Source: Bradyrhizobium sp. 132 (lineage in GTDB: Bacteria > Pseudomonadota > Alphaproteobacteria > Rhizobiales > Xanthobacteraceae). Taken from it: 64,000 nucleotides of DNA. The notes under the pieces are model-generated. The model saw only the letters and a program-made list of their open reading frames with translations. It was not told the DNA's origin and ran no database searches. Where the stretch lies: NCBI RefSeq assembly GCF_023074185.1, contig NZ_JADPKY010000146.1, positions 1 through 64,000 on the forward strand. Reading direction: 5' to 3'. The position numbers were made by a program, and so were the translations under genes. Shown here in pieces: positions 8,456-16,143 of this stretch (its first letter is position 1; each line of letters begins with the position of its first letter).

Positions 8456-8722
8456 CGCGCGCCCCAGTGCGGCTTCTCGCCCTTGAGCCGGACAATCAGG
8501 CTCTCGAGCTGCTCCGGCAGCTGGTTGGCGTAGCGCACCGGCCCGCCGCGAGCGATCGCTCAGGGCCTCAAGACCGTGCTCCTTGTAGCGATCGAACATC
8601 TTGTAGCCGGTCTTGCGCGAGACGCCGAAATCCCGGCACACGTCCGTCATGGCCTCCCCGTCCAACAGGCGGGCGACAAAGCGCAGGCGTTCTTCCATGA
8701 CCGAACTCGCTTTCCACGGCAT
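8456..8722 (-). pseudogene. truncated IS481-family transposase, 5' end, frameshifted
   Basis: The start MPWKASSVMEERLRFVARLL, the helix-turn-helix VCRDFGVSRKTGYKMFDRY and GLEALSDRSR are typical of IS481 transposases. The next expected segment (VRYANQLPEQLESLIVRLK) is found in another frame near 8535, so there is a frameshift. The DDE catalytic domain is absent. The left IS end with repeated TGTcc-type motifs probably lies at about 8750-8800. Confidence 0.78.
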
Positions 8723-9105
8723 CCACACCTCCTGCTCGCAAAAAAGCGAAAAGTGTAACCCATGTGTCCGGTACGAAATGTCACCTATGTCTCGGGCCGC
8801 TCACCAATAACATACTGAATTTCTATCTTAATTCAGCCCAGATTGTCTTTGCCCTAGCAGGAAAAGCGGCGGGCGAGGGTGCTGAGACCTTGCTGGCACC
8901 TCGTTAGAAGGTCCGTAAATCCGAATTCAAACAACAGGATGGCTGTGCTCGTTATTCGCCGCGGGACACCGATGGTGCGCGGCACGGACTGGGATGAACG
9001 CAAAACGGGACAGCGATCGTGTTACGAATTGCGAACGATCGTTGTGCTCGAGATGCGCGCGTTCAAGCTCTTAGGCCTTTTCTCAGGACCCGGGGAGGGA
9101 CGCTC
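8723..9105. other. intergenic region after the IS fragments
   Basis: This stretch holds the probable terminal region of the IS481 fragment and a short inverted repeat CTGAATT/AATTCAG around 8815-8836. No convincing gene is seen. Confidence 0.5.
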
Positions 9106-9297
9106 ATGGAAGAGATGCCGCTGAAGACCCTCGAAGAACTCGAGGCAGAATGCCTCCGGGCAAAGGTTGGTAAACGCTGCCTAGATGCGCAGTCGGCCCA
9201 AATCACTATTCGTCGGTTTTTTGGCTTAGGCATCCGCCGTCGGCGCTGCGAGCGCTTCATCATTCCATCCCGGGAGGATCGGCCCTGGCAAGCTTGA
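9106..9297 (+). CDS. small orphan protein, 63 aa
   Basis: The gene starts at an ATG 6 nt after a strong GGGGAGGGA ribosome site. The 63-residue product begins MEEMPLKTLEELEAECLRAK and ends in a very basic tract (GIRRRRCERF), suggesting an acidic helix plus a nucleic-acid-binding tail. Its TGA lies inside the FixK-type box that serves the next gene. No family is recognised. Confidence 0.5.
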   Translation: MEEMPLKTLEELEAECLRAKVGKRCLDAQSAQITIRRFFGLGIRRRRCERFIIPSREDRPWQA

Positions 9298-9307
9298 TCT
9301 GAATCAA
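9294..9307. promoter_or_regulatory. FixK/FNR-type box (perfect) before the AI-2E permease gene
   Basis: TTGATCTGAATCAA fits TTGAT-N4-ATCAA exactly. Its centre is about 70 nt upstream of the permease start, which allows a class II position at -41 with a leader of about 28 nt. It is the first of six such sites in 9294-27856. Confidence 0.85.
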
Positions 9308-9369
9308 ACTACCGCTCGATTAGGGCCGCATGACTCCTCGAGAGCGTCTCCTCCAGATCGGAGCGGTCC

Positions 9370-10458
9370 TTGAAGACACTTCGCCAGCTCCTCCCCGCCG
9401 AAGACATCATTCAGCTCGTGATCCGGCTCGGATTGTTGGCGCTGCTGATGTTCTGGTCGTTCCTGATCATCCGGCCGTTCGTGCCGATCCTGACCTGGAG
9501 CGGCGTACTTGCGGTGGCGTTCTACCCGGCCTTCAGCTGGCTCGCCAAGCGCCTCGGCGGCCGTCCTCGCTTGGCCGCAGCCCTCCTGACCCTGGTCACG
9601 CTGGGCATCATCATTGGTCCTGCGGCTTGGCTGGGCTTGAGCGCAGTCGAAGCGATCAGGGATCTCGCGGGCCAGATCGGCACCGGCGAGATCGTGCTTC
9701 AGTCCGCTCCCGAGCAGATCAAGAGCTGGCCGGTGATCGGCCCGCAGCTCTACGACCTCTGGAACCTGGCGTACACGAACATTCGCGCCATGCTGCGCGA
9801 GGTGGCGCCGTATCTCAAGCCGATTGCTGGGATGATGCTCTCATTCGCGGGCGATGCCGGCCTCGGCACGCTGCAGTTTCTTGTGTCGGTGTTCGTCACC
9901 GGCTTTCTTCTCCCATGGGGGCCGCAGCTCGTCGCCGCGGTTCGCGGCTTCCTGTTCCGCATCGTGCCGGAGCAGAGCGAGCACTTTCTGGAGCTCGCCG
10001 GCGCCACCATCCGAGCTGTGGCGCAGGGCGTAATCGGCGTCGCGATCGTGCAGTCGTTGCTGGCCGGCATCGGCTTCAAATTCGCAGGCATCCCGAGTGC
10101 CGGGTTGCTTGCCGTCATCGTCCTGTTGCTGTCGATCGTGCAGATCGGGGGGTTCCTCGTCCTCTTTCCGGTGGTCATCTGGATCTGGATGGACAAGGAC
10201 GTCACCATGGCGCTGCTACTCACCGCGTTCTTCGTCGCCGTCGGCCTGCTCGACAACATCCTGAAGCCACTCGTCATGGGGCGCGGCCTGACCACGCCGA
10301 CCCTCGTGATCCTGATCGGCGTGATCGGCGGAACGCTCGCGCATGGGATTATCGGTCTCTTCATCGGTCCAATCATCCTGTCGGTCGCCTGGGAGCTGGC
10401 GGCGGCCTGGGTCCGGAGCGATCGCGTCGCGGCTCAAGAGAAGACCGGCAAGCACTGA
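9370..10458 (+). CDS. AI-2E family (TqsA/PerM-like) permease
   Basis: A 362-residue polytopic membrane protein. An N-terminal pair of helices (LGLLALLMFWSFLIIRPFVP) is followed by a long periplasmic or amphipathic central region. The C-terminal membrane bundle includes GVIGVAIVQSLLAGIGF, NILKPLVMGRGL and GIIGLFIGPIILSV, all typical of the family. Members export AI-2 or move small ions and solutes, so the substrate is uncertain. The TTG at 9370 is the likely start, since upstream in-frame sequence is not family-like. A perfect FixK-type box upstream suggests induction under low oxygen. Confidence 0.9.
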   Translation: MKTLRQLLPAEDIIQLVIRLGLLALLMFWSFLIIRPFVPILTWSGVLAVAFYPAFSWLAKRLGGRPRLAAALLTLVTLGIIIGPAAWLGLSAVEAIRDLAGQIGTGEIVLQSAPEQIKSWPVIGPQLYDLWNLAYTNIRAMLREVAPYLKPIAGMMLSFAGDAGLGTLQFLVSVFVTGFLLPWGPQLVAAVRGFLFRIVPEQSEHFLELAGATIRAVAQGVIGVAIVQSLLAGIGFKFAGIPSAGLLAVIVLLLSIVQIGGFLVLFPVVIWIWMDKDVTMALLLTAFFVAVGLLDNILKPLVMGRGLTTPTLVILIGVIGGTLAHGIIGLFIGPIILSVAWELAAAWVRSDRVAAQEKTGKH

Positions 10459-10489
10459 ATGCCTGCGCGGCACGGCATCTGACCTACCT

Positions 10490-10503
10490 TTGACATAAGT
10501 CAA
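10490..10503. promoter_or_regulatory. FixK/FNR-type box (variant) before the acetate-kinase-like gene
   Basis: TTGACATAAGTCAA is a perfect dyad, TTGAC-N4-GTCAA, differing from the canonical site at the two symmetrical positions next to the spacer. It lies 43 nt before a short ORF at 10546 and 156 nt before the kinase gene. It is the weakest of the six sites. Confidence 0.55.
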
Positions 10504-10545
10504 TCGCTGGGTTTCCGGCACGCCTTGAGTACGTGAAGGTGAGGC

Positions 10546-10653
10546 ATGACTTCGGGCACGTGGATGTCGATGGCTAATCAGACGTCGCAGGATGACTGCG
10601 CACTCGGGCAGGTGTCCGCGGTTCGCGGCCGGGTCCCGATGGCTGGTGACTGA
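10546..10653 (+). CDS. 35-aa ORF, possibly a remnant of an ATP synthase beta N-terminus
   Basis: A 35-codon ORF has a good ribosome site (AAGGTGAGG) and ends 5 nt before the acetate-kinase-like ATG. The segment ALGQVSAVRGRV resembles the GxVxxVRGxVVD opening of ATP synthase beta subunits, including those of the alternate N-ATPase. It could be a decayed fusion remnant, a leader peptide or chance. Confidence 0.25.
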   Translation: MTSGTWMSMANQTSQDDCALGQVSAVRGRVPMAGD

Positions 10654-10658
10654 CAGCC

Positions 10659-11852
10659 ATGGACACGATCCTTGCTATTGATGCTAACGCAGCGGGCGTG
10701 AGCTTCCAGCTCTTCTCCGTGCAAGGCGACGGGCGGCTGGAAGGGCAAATCAACGGAAGGCTCGAGGGGGTAGGCGGCTGCCCGCGCCTGAAGGCGCGCC
10801 GGATGAACGGAGATTCGTTGGCGCATCGCGCTTACCGCAACGAGGATGTAGGTGACGTCGCCGCGGCATTCGCGGCTATCGACGCATGGCTGCGCGATGA
10901 GTTGAGGGTCGGCCCGTTGGCCGTGGGCCATCGCATCGTTCAGGGCGGGCCCGAGCACGCTCGACCGATCTTGATCGATGACGCCGTGATGGTCCGGCTA
11001 GAACAGCTGGTAGCCTCGGCGCCGCTGCATCAGCTGCATAATCTCGCGCCGATCCGTGCGATCCGGGCCGATCATCCAGCGCTACCGCAGGTCGCCTGCT
11101 TCGACACTGCATTTCACCTCAGCCGCGCGGCTGCGAGTGACGGCAGCGTCAGCCCGTATCAGCATCACGCAGGCACCGTAAGACCTTCCGGATTGCACGG
11201 TCTATCCTACGAGTCAGTTGCGCGAACCCTGTCGCTCGTGGCGCCCGGCATCGCAAAACGCCGCGTGATCGTTGCGCGCCTCGGCGACAGCAGCTCGATG
11301 TGCGCGCTCCGGGACGGGCGCAGTGTCGAGTGCATCCCCGCACGCTATGCCTTTGGTCCGCTGCCGGCCGATGATTTCGCCAGCGAGATCGACCCCGATA
11401 TCGCCCAGTTGCTCAGGTCGGAGAATGGCATGCCGACCGAGGCGCTACAGGACGCTTCCCGGCGCAGCTACGGGCTCAGCGGCCCCGCTGGTGCAGGGGA
11501 GGTCGCATTTGAGCTGGAGGGGGCCCGCTCTCCTCAAGTCAGACATGCCGTCGAGCGTCTGGGCTACCGGGCCGGCCTCGATGCCGGTCTCCTTGCGGCC
11601 GCGCTGGAGGGTCTCGACGCATTCGTCTTCACCGGCGAGATCGGTGAACGCTCGGCCGCCATCCGCGCGTCCATCGCCGAGAGGCTGAGCTGGCTCGGTG
11701 CGACACTGGATGCCCCTGCCAACGCGCAGCACGCACGGCTGATCTCGCGCCATGATGGTCGCATTCCGATCTATGTGCTCCCGTCGGATGACGAATTGAC
11801 GATCGCGCGGCATACGTTGGCGATTTTGTTGAATGGGCCGTCGCCACACTGA
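10659..11852 (+). CDS. acetate kinase-like protein, probably catalytically altered
   Basis: A 397-residue protein of the ASKHA acetate/propionate kinase family by length and order of motifs. Kept features are GHRIVQGGP (acetate-binding Arg), CFDTAFH (catalytic Asp), LHGLSYES (His) and FTGEIGER (Glu). Changed features are the N-terminal phosphate loop (NxGSSSxK expected, DANAAGVSF seen), the LGNG loop (LGDS seen) and the second catalytic Arg motif (TRSGDIDP expected, FASEIDP seen). The frame is long and clean, so it is not an obvious pseudogene. It may have a new role or low activity. A variant FixK box lies upstream. Confidence 0.8.
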   Translation: MDTILAIDANAAGVSFQLFSVQGDGRLEGQINGRLEGVGGCPRLKARRMNGDSLAHRAYRNEDVGDVAAAFAAIDAWLRDELRVGPLAVGHRIVQGGPEHARPILIDDAVMVRLEQLVASAPLHQLHNLAPIRAIRADHPALPQVACFDTAFHLSRAAASDGSVSPYQHHAGTVRPSGLHGLSYESVARTLSLVAPGIAKRRVIVARLGDSSSMCALRDGRSVECIPARYAFGPLPADDFASEIDPDIAQLLRSENGMPTEALQDASRRSYGLSGPAGAGEVAFELEGARSPQVRHAVERLGYRAGLDAGLLAAALEGLDAFVFTGEIGERSAAIRASIAERLSWLGATLDAPANAQHARLISRHDGRIPIYVLPSDDELTIARHTLAILLNGPSPH

Positions 11853-11885
11853 GCAGGCGCCCGCCGAAAAACTGGTTGGTTCCTT

Positions 11886-12335
11886 ATGCTGCTTCAGCTT
11901 CTCGTCGGCGCACTGGTCGGAATGACCAATATCGGAATTCATGCGCTGGTGACCGTCGTCGCCGTCTCGATTGCTCGCAGGGCCGGCCTTCGGACAACCG
12001 TGAGACCAAGATTGCACTTGATGGGCGTAATGATTGCGACGGCCGCGGTGTTGACGGTCGCCCACACGCTGGAAATCCTGGTGTGGGCCTGGACGTATGG
12101 CATCGTCCAGGCCGCGGCGCCCGGCAGCGATCTGCTCTATTTTGCTTTCGTCAACTACACCACACTCGGCTACGGCGACATCACGCCGGTGCGTGAATGG
12201 CGGCTCATCGGCCCGCTGACCGCCATGAACGGCGTGCTGTTGTTCGGCTGGTCGGCCGCCATCCTGTTCGAAGTCTTGCGCAAGACACTCGAGCATCTCG
12301 GCGTGACAGAAGCGCCGGGCTTCAAGCGGTCCTGA
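11886..12335 (+). CDS. two-TM potassium-channel-like protein
   Basis: A 149-residue membrane protein with an N-terminal helix (LLVGALVGMTNIGIHALVTV), a second hydrophobic segment (GVMIATAAVLTVAHTLEIL) and a pore region carrying the selectivity-filter signature TTLGYGDITP near residue 99. A last helix (MNGVLLFGWSAAILFEVL) follows. This is the ion_trans_2 pore arrangement. No regulatory RCK domain is attached. It lies 33 nt after the acetate-kinase-like gene and may share its transcript. Confidence 0.88.
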   Translation: MLLQLLVGALVGMTNIGIHALVTVVAVSIARRAGLRTTVRPRLHLMGVMIATAAVLTVAHTLEILVWAWTYGIVQAAAPGSDLLYFAFVNYTTLGYGDITPVREWRLIGPLTAMNGVLLFGWSAAILFEVLRKTLEHLGVTEAPGFKRS

Positions 12336-12448
12336 CCGCAACCGCGACGATCTGCCACGCCGCTCAAAATGGAGCGCGATGGCTGCGCCTGTCTGAGGAA
12401 GAGGGCGCCAGCGTGGTGACCAAACTGTCAGCGTTCCTGCTCTTTGCC

Positions 12449-13132
12449 CTAGGACTGCAGATCGAGGTCTGCGAGCTGATGGCGGTCCAAGAGCACGATC
12501 TGGCGCTGGGTATTGCCGACGAAGCCGAGAACGCCGAGTTCATGCAGCCGCGACAGGGCGCGGGATACTGTTTCCAGTGTCAGGCCTAGATAGTCGGCGA
12601 TATCGCGCCGCGACATCGGCAACGCCATGATGCCGGATGCCGTCAAGCGCTTGTCCATTTCGAGCAGGAACGCCGCCACCCGTTCCAGCGAGGTCTTGCG
12701 TCCCAGCAGGAGCATGTGATCCTCCGCGTGCTGGAGGTTGATCGTGGTCATGCTGAGCAGGTTTTTGGCGACCATTGCATCGCTTTCGGCAACCATTTCG
12801 AGGCTTTGCCGCTTGACCAGCCGCACCGTGGTATCGACTATCGCTTCCGTCGTGAAGCGGTGCTCGATGCCGTTTCCCAGACCGAAGATGTCGCCGGCGA
12901 GGTGAAAGGCCCCGATCTGCCTGCGGCCGTCCGTCAGCAGCTTATAGCTTCGCACTGCACCAGATTTGACCTGGTAGACATATTCGGCGGGTTCTCTCTC
13001 GCCGTAGATTTCGGTGCCTTTTCTGTAAAAAAAGTCAGTTAAACTGATGAGCGCGTTGGAATGGCTGGTCATTCCGATGTCACGGAGTGAATTGGGACGC
13101 AGCGCGGAATCCGTCGTGGTGCGAACGAACAT
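12449..13132 (-). CDS. Crp/FNR-family regulator, FixK-like
   Basis: A 227-residue regulator. The cyclic-nucleotide-binding-type beta roll (GTEIYGEREPAEYVYQVKSG, FHLAGDIFGL) is followed by a dimer helix and the HTH segment DIADYLGLTLETVSRALSRL. The ExxSR recognition pattern in that helix is the one that reads TTGAT/ATCAA half-sites. No cysteine is present, so it does not sense oxygen through an FNR-type Fe-S cluster and is closer to FixK. The ATG at 13132 is preferred over an upstream one because it begins the conserved part. It is the likely reader of the boxes between 9294 and 27856, though other family members elsewhere could act too. Confidence 0.9.
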   Translation of the reverse strand: MFVRTTTDSALRPNSLRDIGMTSHSNALISLTDFFYRKGTEIYGEREPAEYVYQVKSGAVRSYKLLTDGRRQIGAFHLAGDIFGLGNGIEHRFTTEAIVDTTVRLVKRQSLEMVAESDAMVAKNLLSMTTINLQHAEDHMLLLGRKTSLERVAAFLLEMDKRLTASGIMALPMSRRDIADYLGLTLETVSRALSRLHELGVLGFVGNTQRQIVLLDRHQLADLDLQS

Positions 13133-13442
13133 AGGCCAACTCCTTAGCTCATCGCCGGATTGGTCCGTCGGACGACGCAATTTCCTAGTAGGGAATGCGC
13201 CGCGCTATTCCGCTCCCGCCCAAGTTGATTTACGATCATGGCGGTATTTCAATCCATTGCCATAAGGTTCATTGTACCAAGGGACATCAGGAGCTTTTCC
13301 TGCGCAAAATGAGAAGTCACGACAATTGCCGGAATACATCTGCAGACGCAGCGGATGTTTTCATTTTCGAACTATTTGAAGACAAGATTCGCGAGTGACG
13401 AACGTTCATTTGATCTCGGTGGCTTCTCACGAGAGGTGACGC
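13133..13442. other. divergent intergenic region between FixK-like and FixJ-like genes
   Basis: A 310-nt region holds the promoters of two divergent regulator genes. A site at 13225 (TTGATTTACGATCAT) resembles a FixK box but has the wrong spacer, so autoregulation is only a possibility. It is visibly more AT-rich than its surroundings. Confidence 0.5.
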
Positions 13443-14066
13443 TTGCCAGGTCTCGTTCACGTAGTTGACGATGACGAGTCGTTTCGAACGGCGGTCGCGC
13501 GCCGGCTGAAGCTCGCCGGCTATGACGTGGCGACGTATGCCTCGGCGGAGGACTTGCTGCACGCCGGGCCGGACGACGAGCAGGCGGGATGCATTTTGCT
13601 CGACGTATGCATACCCGGGCTGAGCGGCCCGGATCTCCAAGGCCGCCTGATCGAGCAAGGCTCGGCGCTGCCGATCATATTCCTGACCGGGCACGCCGAC
13701 ACACCGACCACGGTGCGGGCGATCAAGGCTGGTGCGGAGGATTTTCTGACCAAGCCGATTTGCTCGGAGCAGTTGATCGACGCGATCGAGCGCGCGCTGG
13801 CGCGTCAGCACGCCGGCCGCGCGCAACGCGGCAGGCTCAATTCGCTTCGTACGCTCCTTGCTACGCTGACGCACCGCGAGCGGCAGGTGTTTGATCTCAT
13901 GGTGCGAGGACGGATCAACAAGCAGATTGCCCATGAGCTTGGAACGACCGAGCGCACCGTGAAAGCGCATCGTCACCAGGTCATGGAAAAGATGCAGGTT
14001 CGTTCGTTTGCGGAACTCGTTTCGATCGCGGAGCGGCTGGGAATGCTCGATGCGGATGGCGATTGA
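13443..14066 (+). CDS. FixJ/NodW-type response regulator
   Basis: A 207-residue two-domain regulator with a TTG start. The receiver has the acidic pair VVDDDES, the phosphorylated Asp in CILLDVCIPGLSG and the Lys in FLTKPI. The LuxR-type HTH is LTHRERQVFDLMVRGRINKQ through RTVKAHRHQVMEK. The family includes FixJ, which activates fixK genes when phosphorylated by the oxygen sensor FixL. No FixL-like kinase is adjacent, so its kinase must be elsewhere. Its divergence from the FixK-like gene makes direct control plausible. Confidence 0.9.
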   Translation: MPGLVHVVDDDESFRTAVARRLKLAGYDVATYASAEDLLHAGPDDEQAGCILLDVCIPGLSGPDLQGRLIEQGSALPIIFLTGHADTPTTVRAIKAGAEDFLTKPICSEQLIDAIERALARQHAGRAQRGRLNSLRTLLATLTHRERQVFDLMVRGRINKQIAHELGTTERTVKAHRHQVMEKMQVRSFAELVSIAERLGMLDADGD

Positions 14067-14253
14067 CTAATTTGTCGCTACGGTTCCCGCAATGTGACTG
14101 CCCCAAGGGACAATAGAAAAAGTCATCGATGCGGTGCTGTTATTGGCGCGCAGCGGATGTGGCGTTCTGCCTTCAAAGCCGGGAGGCAGAACGCGCGTTA
14201 AAAAATGCGGGTGCAAGCTGCCATTTGTGGCGCCCGACGCGAAAGATTGTCAC

Positions 14254-14622
14254 TTGCCGACACGCCGGTCCATTCTCGTCGTCGACGACGACCCGTCCAT
14301 TCGGACGAGCATATACAGATTGCTGCGTGAGCATGGCTTCATTGCGAGTCAGTTCGCATCCGCGAGCGCCTTGCTCGACTATGGCGGCTTGGATAGGGCG
14401 GTCTGCATCGTGCTCGACATCAATCTCGACGGACAGTCCGGCATCGATTTGCGCCGGAAACTCACCGAGAGAGGTGTCACCGCGCCTGTGATCTTTATCA
14501 CCGGCAATGACAGTGCGGCGAGCCGCGCTGCTGCAATGACTTCGGGCTGTGTCGCCTACTTGACCAAGCCGTTTTCGGCGCAGTCTCTCATCGAGTCAGT
14601 GACGCGTGCGTGTGCCGCGTAG
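14254..14622 (+). CDS. single-domain receiver (FixJ-type REC)
   Basis: A stand-alone receiver of about 122 residues: ILVVDDDPSIRTS, the phosphoacceptor Asp in CIVLDINLDGQSG, Thr in FITGND and Lys in YLTKPFSAQ. The frame is open further upstream, with GTG codons at 14134 and 14227, so the N-terminus is uncertain; TTG 14254 gives the usual receiver length. It may act as a phosphate sink or competitor for the adjacent FixJ-type regulator. Confidence 0.75.
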   Translation: MPTRRSILVVDDDPSIRTSIYRLLREHGFIASQFASASALLDYGGLDRAVCIVLDINLDGQSGIDLRRKLTERGVTAPVIFITGNDSAASRAAAMTSGCVAYLTKPFSAQSLIESVTRACAA

Positions 14623-14636
14623 CAGTGCAAAGAATT

Positions 14637-15221
14637 TCATTCGTCGACATATTGCTCGAGCGTCTTGACCGGTGCGCCCTTGTGGACCGACGCGAACTGC
14701 GCCAGCGGCACCATGGTCGTCAGCGCCAGCAGGCTGGAATCGACGACCTCGAGCGCCAGCGTCTTGCCCGATTCCATATCCTTGACGATGTCGTGATCCA
14801 CGACGTCGGCCGCAATGCACGCGTTGGTGACGCACCAGCTATAGGGGACGCGGAAAGGTGCGCCCTGATCGACGGTCAGCTTGGCCGGCTGTTGCAGGTA
14901 CATGCCGACGGGCACGAACACTTGCAGCCGTTTCGTCGCGGTGCCTTCACGTTCGATCAGGTCCACGCGCACGGCGATCTGACCGGTCGGCAATTTGCCG
15001 GTGATTGAGGTCCGGCAGAGCGTCGGTGCACCGCCGGCCTTGAAGCAGAGCTTTTGCCAATCGCCGTAGGTGATGTCCTTGGCCTCGCGCTGTCCACGCG
15101 TTGCGACTTCTGCCGGCCTGCCGGCTTGCGCCGCCTTCGATGCTGCGCGGGCGGGGAATGTTGCGGTCGCTGCGATCAAGACGACCAGAACTCCTGCGAA
15201 ACAATGATGGCGACCAGACAT
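14637..15221 (-). CDS. IalB-like (invasion-associated locus B) exported protein
   Basis: A 194-residue protein with a signal peptide (FAGVLVVLIAATATFPARAA) and an IalB-type body: ITYGDWQKLCFK, LCRTSITGKLPTGQIAVRV, VGMYLQQPAKLTVDQG and YSWCVTNACIAADVV. The paired cysteines likely form disulphides in the periplasm. The family is common in alphaproteobacteria with an unclear, possibly stress-linked envelope role. It is 22 nt downstream of a hydrolase gene and probably co-transcribed with it. Confidence 0.85.
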   Translation of the reverse strand: MSGRHHCFAGVLVVLIAATATFPARAASKAAQAGRPAEVATRGQREAKDITYGDWQKLCFKAGGAPTLCRTSITGKLPTGQIAVRVDLIEREGTATKRLQVFVPVGMYLQQPAKLTVDQGAPFRVPYSWCVTNACIAADVVDHDIVKDMESGKTLALEVVDSSLLALTTMVPLAQFASVHKGAPVKTLEQYVDE

Positions 15222-15243
15222 GTTGTGCCTCCAAAGCTGAGCC

Positions 15244-16137
15244 CTATTTCCGCGCATCGAGGAATTTCGCTACTAGCGGCGACCAGAGCGGGATCGCGTC
15301 CGGCGAGCCGATGAAGAAGTGACCCTCGTTGCCGAACGGGGGCATCAGGTGATACTCGGCCTGGCCACCAGCAGCGGTAAACGCTGCATGCATGCGTTTC
15401 GACAGATCGGGGCCGAAGAAAGTGTCGTTCTCGATATAGATCCACAGCATCGGGACGCGCGAGGTCCGGCCGAAATCCGCGGTCGCCTCGACCAGCTTGT
15501 CGGGGGCGCAATTGTTGTTGGGCTTGCCGCCGACGCGACCGCCGCGGCCCGCGGCAAACGTGATGATGGCTTTCACCTGAGGCGGGTTTGCGCTCGATAG
15601 CGCGATCGAGGCCCAGCCCCCCGCGGATTGACCGACCACGATGACATCCTTCGGGATGATGCGCTTCTCGGCTGCCATGTAGTCGATGATCCAGAGATCG
15701 ACCTGCGCGACCGCCAGGCCCGCATCGTGGAAGTTGGCGTTCGTGCATTTGCCGACCTTTGAGAAAAACGGGCCGTAGAGCGCGCGCTCGGGAATGTCGA
15801 TCGCGGCTGCGCCATAGCCGCTGCCGACTGGCGCGACCACGAGATAGCCGCGCTTTGCGAACCATTTGGCGGCGTCGCGGAATTCAACCAGCGGAAAGAA
15901 GCTGCGATCGGTCGGGTTGAGCGAGACGCCATGGTTCATGATGACAAGCGGGAAGGGGCCGTCGCCGACCGGGCGCACCAGATAGGCGAACATCGGCAGC
16001 GGCAGGGGCAGCGCCCAGATCTCCTCCTGGATGCTTACGGCGTCGGTCGTGTCTGCTGAACGTGCCGGCCCGGCGACACCGATGGTGACGAGAATTGCGG
16101 CCAGCCATCGAAACAGATCAGCGGATCGCATCGGCAT
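15244..16137 (-). CDS. exported alpha/beta hydrolase (dienelactone hydrolase-like)
   Basis: A 297-residue protein with a signal peptide (LAAILVTIGVAGPARSA) and an alpha/beta hydrolase fold. The oxyanion region is VIMNHGVSL, the nucleophile elbow is VVGQSAGGWAS near residue 168, and late Asp (YIENDTFFGP) and His (GNEGHFFIG) complete a plausible triad. The substrate is unknown; carboxylic esters are likely. It lies 6 nt after the antiporter gene stop on the same strand, so antiporter, hydrolase and IalB form an apparent operon headed by a FixK box. Confidence 0.85.
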   Translation of the reverse strand: MPMRSADLFRWLAAILVTIGVAGPARSADTTDAVSIQEEIWALPLPLPMFAYLVRPVGDGPFPLVIMNHGVSLNPTDRSFFPLVEFRDAAKWFAKRGYLVVAPVGSGYGAAAIDIPERALYGPFFSKVGKCTNANFHDAGLAVAQVDLWIIDYMAAEKRIIPKDVIVVGQSAGGWASIALSSANPPQVKAIITFAAGRGGRVGGKPNNNCAPDKLVEATADFGRTSRVPMLWIYIENDTFFGPDLSKRMHAAFTAAGGQAEYHLMPPFGNEGHFFIGSPDAIPLWSPLVAKFLDARK

Positions 16138-16143
16138 CTCCCG

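Noticed and set aside
9750..10376. Long minus-strand frame antisense to the AI-2E permease
   Set aside because: It is a shadow of a strongly coding membrane-protein gene with no start context or family features.
13225..13239. TTGATTTACGATCAT as a seventh FixK box for autoregulation
   Set aside because: The spacer is five rather than four and the right half-site is imperfect, so it is not counted with the others.
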